From: Tenacibaculum agarivorans
Lineage (GTDB): Bacteria; Bacteroidota; Bacteroidia; Flavobacteriales; Flavobacteriaceae
Assembly: GCF_001936575.1 (NCBI RefSeq)
Contig: NZ_MSMP01000033.1
Location: forward strand, 1 to 54,711
Direction of reading: 5' to 3'
Length of the DNA stretch: 54,711 nt
The position numbers and the translations under genes are program-made. Under the pieces are notes generated by a model that worked only from the letters and a program-made list of their open reading frames with translations, made no database searches and was not told the origin of the DNA. Shown in pieces: positions 51,649-54,711 of this stretch (positions are counted from its first letter, which is position 1; each line of letters starts with the position of its first letter).

Positions 51649-53709
51649 ATGAATAAAATTATTAATAATTTATATAAGAATAACGCTACTATATACAGGG
51701 TTTTTCTTTTCATTATAACAGCTTTTTTTATAGTATATCTTTTACCAAAAGGAGGCCAATTTAGATATGACTATTCCCCAGGTAAACCTTGGTACTATAA
51801 TAATTTATATGCGCCTTTTGATTTTTCTATTCAAAAAACAAAAGATGAAATTAGCAGTGAGATAGCGCAAATCGAATCTTCTACAAAACAGTTTTTTTCT
51901 TATGACTTAGAAGTGCCAAAAACGATAAAAGAAGAGTTTTTAGGCACTATTGATTTCTTGAAAGAATCTGAAAATATTACTACTAAGGATCTCAATGACT
52001 TGAAAAGAAAAGGACTGGAGATTATTAATAATATTTACAAGTTTGGATTTGTAGATGAAGTATCTGAAAAAAAAATAAATGATAATAGTACTGTTGTATT
52101 AAGAAAAGAAAACGCTATAAGTGACGTACCTTTTTCTAAATTGATACAATCACGTCAAGTGTTATCTATGATTGTTACTGAATTATCTGAACTCAATGAA
52201 GGTTTTGGAAGAGACCTAGTGATTAAAAAATTATCCGAAATATTAGAACCTAATGTTGAATTTGATGAAGAGTTTACACAAAGGGAGATCGATGAGGCTT
52301 TGAAGGAAATTTCCTACACCAAAGGAAAAATCAATAAAGATGAATTAATAATTCAAAAAGGAGACATTGTAGAAGGTAAAAGCTTAAATGTTTTAAATTC
52401 ATTAAAAGAAGCTTCAAAATCTCAAATTTGGACAAAATCGAATTATAATTGGTTAGTTTTCGGTTACACAATATTAGTATCCTTAGCATTATTAATGCTG
52501 CTTTTGTTCTTACACAGAAATCGAAAAGATATTTTTGATAATAATAGTAAAGTAACTTTCATATTTTCGAATATCTTGTTAATGATCTTCATACAAACTT
52601 TAGTTTTGAAGTATAATCCAGATTTTTTGTATGTAGTGCCGTTAACCATCTTGCCAATAATTCTAAAATCTTTTTTTGATGCTAGGTTAGGTTTATTTAC
52701 ACATATTCTAACGGTTTTGTTGCTTGGATTTATAGTGCCTAATAGTTTTGAGTTTATCTATCTTCATATCATTGCGGGTATTGTAGCTGTACTTTCAACT
52801 ACAGAGTTATATAAACGAGCAAGTTTGTTTATGTCAATTGCACAAATTACATTAACCTATATGCTAACCTATTTTGCGTTTTCAATCATAAAAGAAGGAA
52901 ACGCAAGTAGTATTAAAGGAATCTATTTTGGATTATTTGCTATGAATGGATTATTATCTTTTTTAGCAGTATTCTTTATTTATTTCTATGAAAAAGTTTT
53001 TGGTTTGGTATCTGATGTTACCTTATTGGAGCTGTCTAACACAAATTCAAAGCTTTTAAGAGAGTTAAATGAAAAAGCACCAGGTACGTTCCAGCATTCA
53101 ATTCAAGTAGCTAATTTAGCAGAAGCAGCAGCAAATGAGATAGGAGCGAATTCTATGTTAGTGAGAACAGGAGCTCTGTACCATGATGTAGGAAAAATGG
53201 TGAATCCAAAATATTTTACAGAGAATCAAATTACAGGAGTCAATCCACATAATGATTTGTCCCCTAAAGATAGTGCTCAAATAATCTTAAATCACGTGAT
53301 AAAGGGAATAGAGATAGCAAAGAAAAATAATATTCCAGATCGTATTATAGACTTTATTAGAACTCACCATGGAACTAGTTTGGTGTATTATTTTTACAAG
53401 AAAGAACAAGAAGAAAACCCAGATATAGAAATTGAAGAAAAAAAGTTTAGATATCAAGGTCCAATTCCATTTTCTAAGGAAACAGCTATTTTAATGATTT
53501 GCGACGCTGCAGAGGCGGCTTCTAAGAGTTTACAAAAACCAACGGCACAATCTATAAGTGATTTGATAGATAAAGTTGTAGATGGACAGAAAAACAAAAA
53601 TCAGTTCATAAATTCAGATATTACATTTAGAGAGATCGAGAAAATAAAAAAAGTTGTGAAAAGTAAACTCATGAATATCTACCATTTACGTGTAGAATAT
53701 CCAGAATAA
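51649..53709 (+). CDS. 7TM-HD family phosphohydrolase, PgpH-like
   Basis: 686 aa. A first membrane segment is at about 18-34. An extracytoplasmic 7TMR-HDED-type domain covers about 50-265. Seven transmembrane segments run about 270-460. The cytoplasmic HD domain is at about 480-660, with HSIQVANLAE, YHDVGKM (HD motif near 510) and RTHHGTSLVYYFY. Homologues such as PgpH hydrolyse cyclic di-AMP to pApA, and the domain order here matches. Whether this organism uses c-di-AMP cannot be read from the window. It is monocistronic and immediately precedes the tRNA operon. Confidence 0.92.
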   Translation: MNKIINNLYKNNATIYRVFLFIITAFFIVYLLPKGGQFRYDYSPGKPWYYNNLYAPFDFSIQKTKDEISSEIAQIESSTKQFFSYDLEVPKTIKEEFLGTIDFLKESENITTKDLNDLKRKGLEIINNIYKFGFVDEVSEKKINDNSTVVLRKENAISDVPFSKLIQSRQVLSMIVTELSELNEGFGRDLVIKKLSEILEPNVEFDEEFTQREIDEALKEISYTKGKINKDELIIQKGDIVEGKSLNVLNSLKEASKSQIWTKSNYNWLVFGYTILVSLALLMLLLFLHRNRKDIFDNNSKVTFIFSNILLMIFIQTLVLKYNPDFLYVVPLTILPIILKSFFDARLGLFTHILTVLLLGFIVPNSFEFIYLHIIAGIVAVLSTTELYKRASLFMSIAQITLTYMLTYFAFSIIKEGNASSIKGIYFGLFAMNGLLSFLAVFFIYFYEKVFGLVSDVTLLELSNTNSKLLRELNEKAPGTFQHSIQVANLAEAAANEIGANSMLVRTGALYHDVGKMVNPKYFTENQITGVNPHNDLSPKDSAQIILNHVIKGIEIAKKNNIPDRIIDFIRTHHGTSLVYYFYKKEQEENPDIEIEEKKFRYQGPIPFSKETAILMICDAAEAASKSLQKPTAQSISDLIDKVVDGQKNKNQFINSDITFREIEKIKKVVKSKLMNIYHLRVEYPE

Positions 53710-53731
53710 TATATTTTTTCTTCAAAAAAAT

Positions 53732-53762
53732 TTGTGAGAATGTTTTTCTAATGTTACATTTG
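53732..53762 (+). promoter_or_regulatory. Flavobacterial promoter of the tRNA operon
   Basis: The -33 TTG at 53732-53734 and a perfect -7 TACATTTG at 53755-53762 are separated by 20 nt. The first tRNA base is 31 nt downstream of the -7 element. This site calibrates the promoter consensus used for the other regulatory calls in the window. Confidence 0.82.
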
Positions 53763-53793
53763 CACTCGCAATTTTTAACTCATTAAGAGTTCA

Positions 53794-53876
53794 GGAGAGG
53801 TGGCAGAGTGGTAATGCAGCAGCCTGCTAAGCTGTCATCGTTTTTCGATGCCCGGGTTCGAATCCCGGTCTCTCCG
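53794..53876 (+). tRNA. tRNA-Ser (anticodon GCT)
   Basis: The acceptor stem pairs GGAGAGG with TCTCTCC, including a G-U pair. The anticodon loop CTGCTAA gives GCT. A long variable arm follows (GTCATCG then TTTTTCGATG), as expected for a class II tRNA. The T-arm GGGTTCGAATCCC is intact. CCA is not encoded. Confidence 0.97.
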
Positions 53877-53902
53877 CAAAAAATTGTAAGTTCTTACATC
53901 TT

Positions 53903-53977
53903 CGGGGTGTAGCGTAGCCCGGTCATCGCGCCTGCTTTGGGAGCAGGAGGTCGCAGGTTCGAATCCTGCCACCCCGA
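53903..53977 (+). tRNA. tRNA-Pro (anticodon TGG)
   Basis: Acceptor CGGGGTG with CACCCCG, anticodon arm CCTGC-TTTGGGA-GCAGG giving TGG, and T-arm GCAGGTTCGAATCCTGC. The discriminator base is A. CCA is not encoded. It is the second gene of the tRNA operon. Confidence 0.97.
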
Positions 53978-53991
53978 CAATAAGAAATACT

Positions 53992-54065
53992 GGTCGCGTA
54001 GCTCAGCTGGATAGAGCATCTGCCTTCTAAGCAGACGGTCACAGGTTCGAATCCTGTCGCGATCA
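53992..54065 (+). tRNA. tRNA-Arg (anticodon TCT)
   Basis: Acceptor GGTCGCG pairs with CGCGATC including a G-U pair. The anticodon arm TCTGC-CTTCTAA-GCAGA gives TCT. The D-arm GCTCAGCTGGATAGAGC and T-arm ACAGGTTCGAATCCTGT are intact. It is the last gene of the cluster and the closest to a possible integrated island. Confidence 0.97.
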
Positions 54066-54074
54066 CAAGAAAAC

Positions 54075-54111
54075 AAAGGCTTTCAGGAAACTGAAAGTCT
54101 TTCTTGTTTTT
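54075..54111 (+). terminator. Terminator of the tRNA operon
   Basis: Stem AAAGGCTTTCAG (54075-54086) pairs with CTGAAAGTCTTT (54091-54102) through one G-U pair, loop GAAA, followed after CTTG by a run of T. It starts 10 nt after tRNA-Arg. Confidence 0.85.
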
Positions 54112-54113
54112 GT

Positions 54114-54133
54114 ACTCCCCGAAAACTCCCCGA
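54114..54133. repeat. Short direct repeat downstream of tRNA-Arg
   Basis: ACTCCCCGA occurs at 54114-54122 and again at 54125-54133, an 11-nt period that places both on one face of the helix. It is much more GC-rich than its surroundings. Such short repeats next to a tRNA can be integrase arm-type sites, but no integrase gene is visible in the window. Confidence 0.4.
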
Positions 54134-54288
54134 TTTTTCACTGTCTATTTATGGAAAACCGTAGTTTTCAAAAATAAATTTTACTATTTTTAGCAGTGTG
54201 AGAGAAAAAGAATTGATGAAGTCCCCGTTTCATAGCCAAATTCTTCCTTTATATAGATGATTCTCTCTATAATTAATTATGGTTATCG

Positions 54289-54711
54289 ATGAAAATAACA
54301 AAAATTAAAGTCGAAAATTTTCGATTGTTAAAAGATTTCTCAATTGATGTTGAGAATAAATTATCACTAATTATAGGAAAAAACAATACTGGAAAAACCT
54401 CTTTACTAGCTGTAATTGAAAAGTTCTTGACTGAAAAAAACAGTTTTTCAATACATGATTTTAATTTAGATGAACAAGAGAAATTAAAAGCATTAGAAAA
54501 AAAAGAGGGTATTAGTATACCTGAAGATTTTAAATTTAGCATTTATTTATTATTTGAAATAAAATATGATGATACTGATAACTTAAGAAATTTATCCTCT
54601 CTAATTCTTAACTTAGAATCTGAGAATACAGTTGTTTTAGGTTTTGAGTATTATCTAAACCCTATACAGTTTAAATATTTAATAGATGATTTTATAGAGT
54701 TTAAAAGCGAT
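54289..54711 (+). CDS. OLD/RecF-like AAA ATPase, 5' part only
   Basis: 141 codons are visible from the ATG at 54289 to the window edge. MKITKIKVENFRLLKDFSID followed by the Walker A loop GKNNTGKTSLL (near 34-44) is the N-terminal ABC-type ATPase half of OLD-family or RecF/SbcC-like proteins. In OLD nucleases a TOPRIM domain would follow; that part is outside the window. OLD-type ATPases are frequent in phage-defence systems, including Gabija GajA. Its position just past a tRNA operon fits a genomic island. The product cannot be narrowed further without the rest of the gene. Confidence 0.78.
   Translation, partial: MKITKIKVENFRLLKDFSIDVENKLSLIIGKNNTGKTSLLAVIEKFLTEKNSFSIHDFNLDEQEKLKALEKKEGISIPEDFKFSIYLLFEIKYDDTDNLRNLSSLILNLESENTVVLGFEYYLNPIQFKYLIDDFIEFKSD

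Noticed and set aside
53894..54141. Minus-strand open frames across the tRNA genes
   Set aside because: They are antisense to tRNA-Pro and tRNA-Arg; the apparent protein similarity between them is only the shared tRNA T-arm sequence.
1..54711. CRISPR arrays, insertion sequences, rRNA genes
   Set aside because: No regularly spaced direct repeats, transposase motifs or rRNA segments were seen.

Overview
The window comes from a low-GC chromosome of the Bacteroidota, class Flavobacteriia. The evidence is direct: several products carry type IX secretion (T9SS) C-terminal sorting domains; there is a PorP/SprF gene next to a giant T9SS type B protein and an OmpA/PD40 protein; there is a TonB-dependent receptor with a CarboxypepD_reg-like N-terminus; and promoters fit the flavobacterial -33 TTG / -7 TAnnTTTG pattern. 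The clearest promoter lies before the tRNA cluster, with a 20-nt spacer. No genus is assigned.

Layout. 1-1,650: a probable zinc-starvation operon (DUF1826 protein, stand-alone HisI paralogue, COG0523 GTPase) behind a promoter whose -33 region sits in a 20-bp palindrome. 1,973-5,550: a serine-hydrolase remnant, a TonB-dependent receptor and a PAS/LuxR regulator. 5,954-8,906: an SDR, AraC regulator, membrane protein and secreted protein in one run. 9,102-13,386: a secreted hypothetical, a flavin amine oxidase, a serine hydrolase lipoprotein and a 2OG-Fe(II) oxygenase followed by an attC-like inverted repeat. 13,592-15,413: a TetR regulator with an SDR-DoxX operon; a shared palindrome lies before both tetR and the SDR gene. 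15,525-17,801: a secreted purple-acid-phosphatase-like enzyme. 18,174-20,756: a RetSat/CrtI-like oxidoreductase and a membrane protein. 20,766-21,905: an HGSNAT/YeiB-type membrane acyltransferase. 22,088-28,930: an alpha-2-macroglobulin-like protein with a DUF4174 partner. 29,088-35,021: the SprB-like/PorP/OmpA cell-surface module. 35,140-36,492: mpl (murein recycling).

36,476-41,755 is the most unusual part. A T9SS-secreted lamin-tail-domain protein is followed by an unannotated 57-aa peptide gene, an intrinsic terminator, a PqqD-HPr-kinase-like fusion and a PF14907 nucleotidyltransferase. This is the arrangement expected of a ribosomally made, post-translationally modified peptide system, and I consider it the best candidate for an undescribed system here.

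41,907-53,709 is mostly core: a lipoprotein, clpC, gyrA (with a terminator-like hairpin in its leader), a TPR protein, an NlpC/P60 hydrolase, a thiolase and a PgpH-type HD phosphohydrolase. The window ends with a tRNA-Ser/Pro/Arg operon, its terminator, a short direct repeat and the start of an OLD-like ATPase, which may be the edge of an integrated island at tRNA-Arg.
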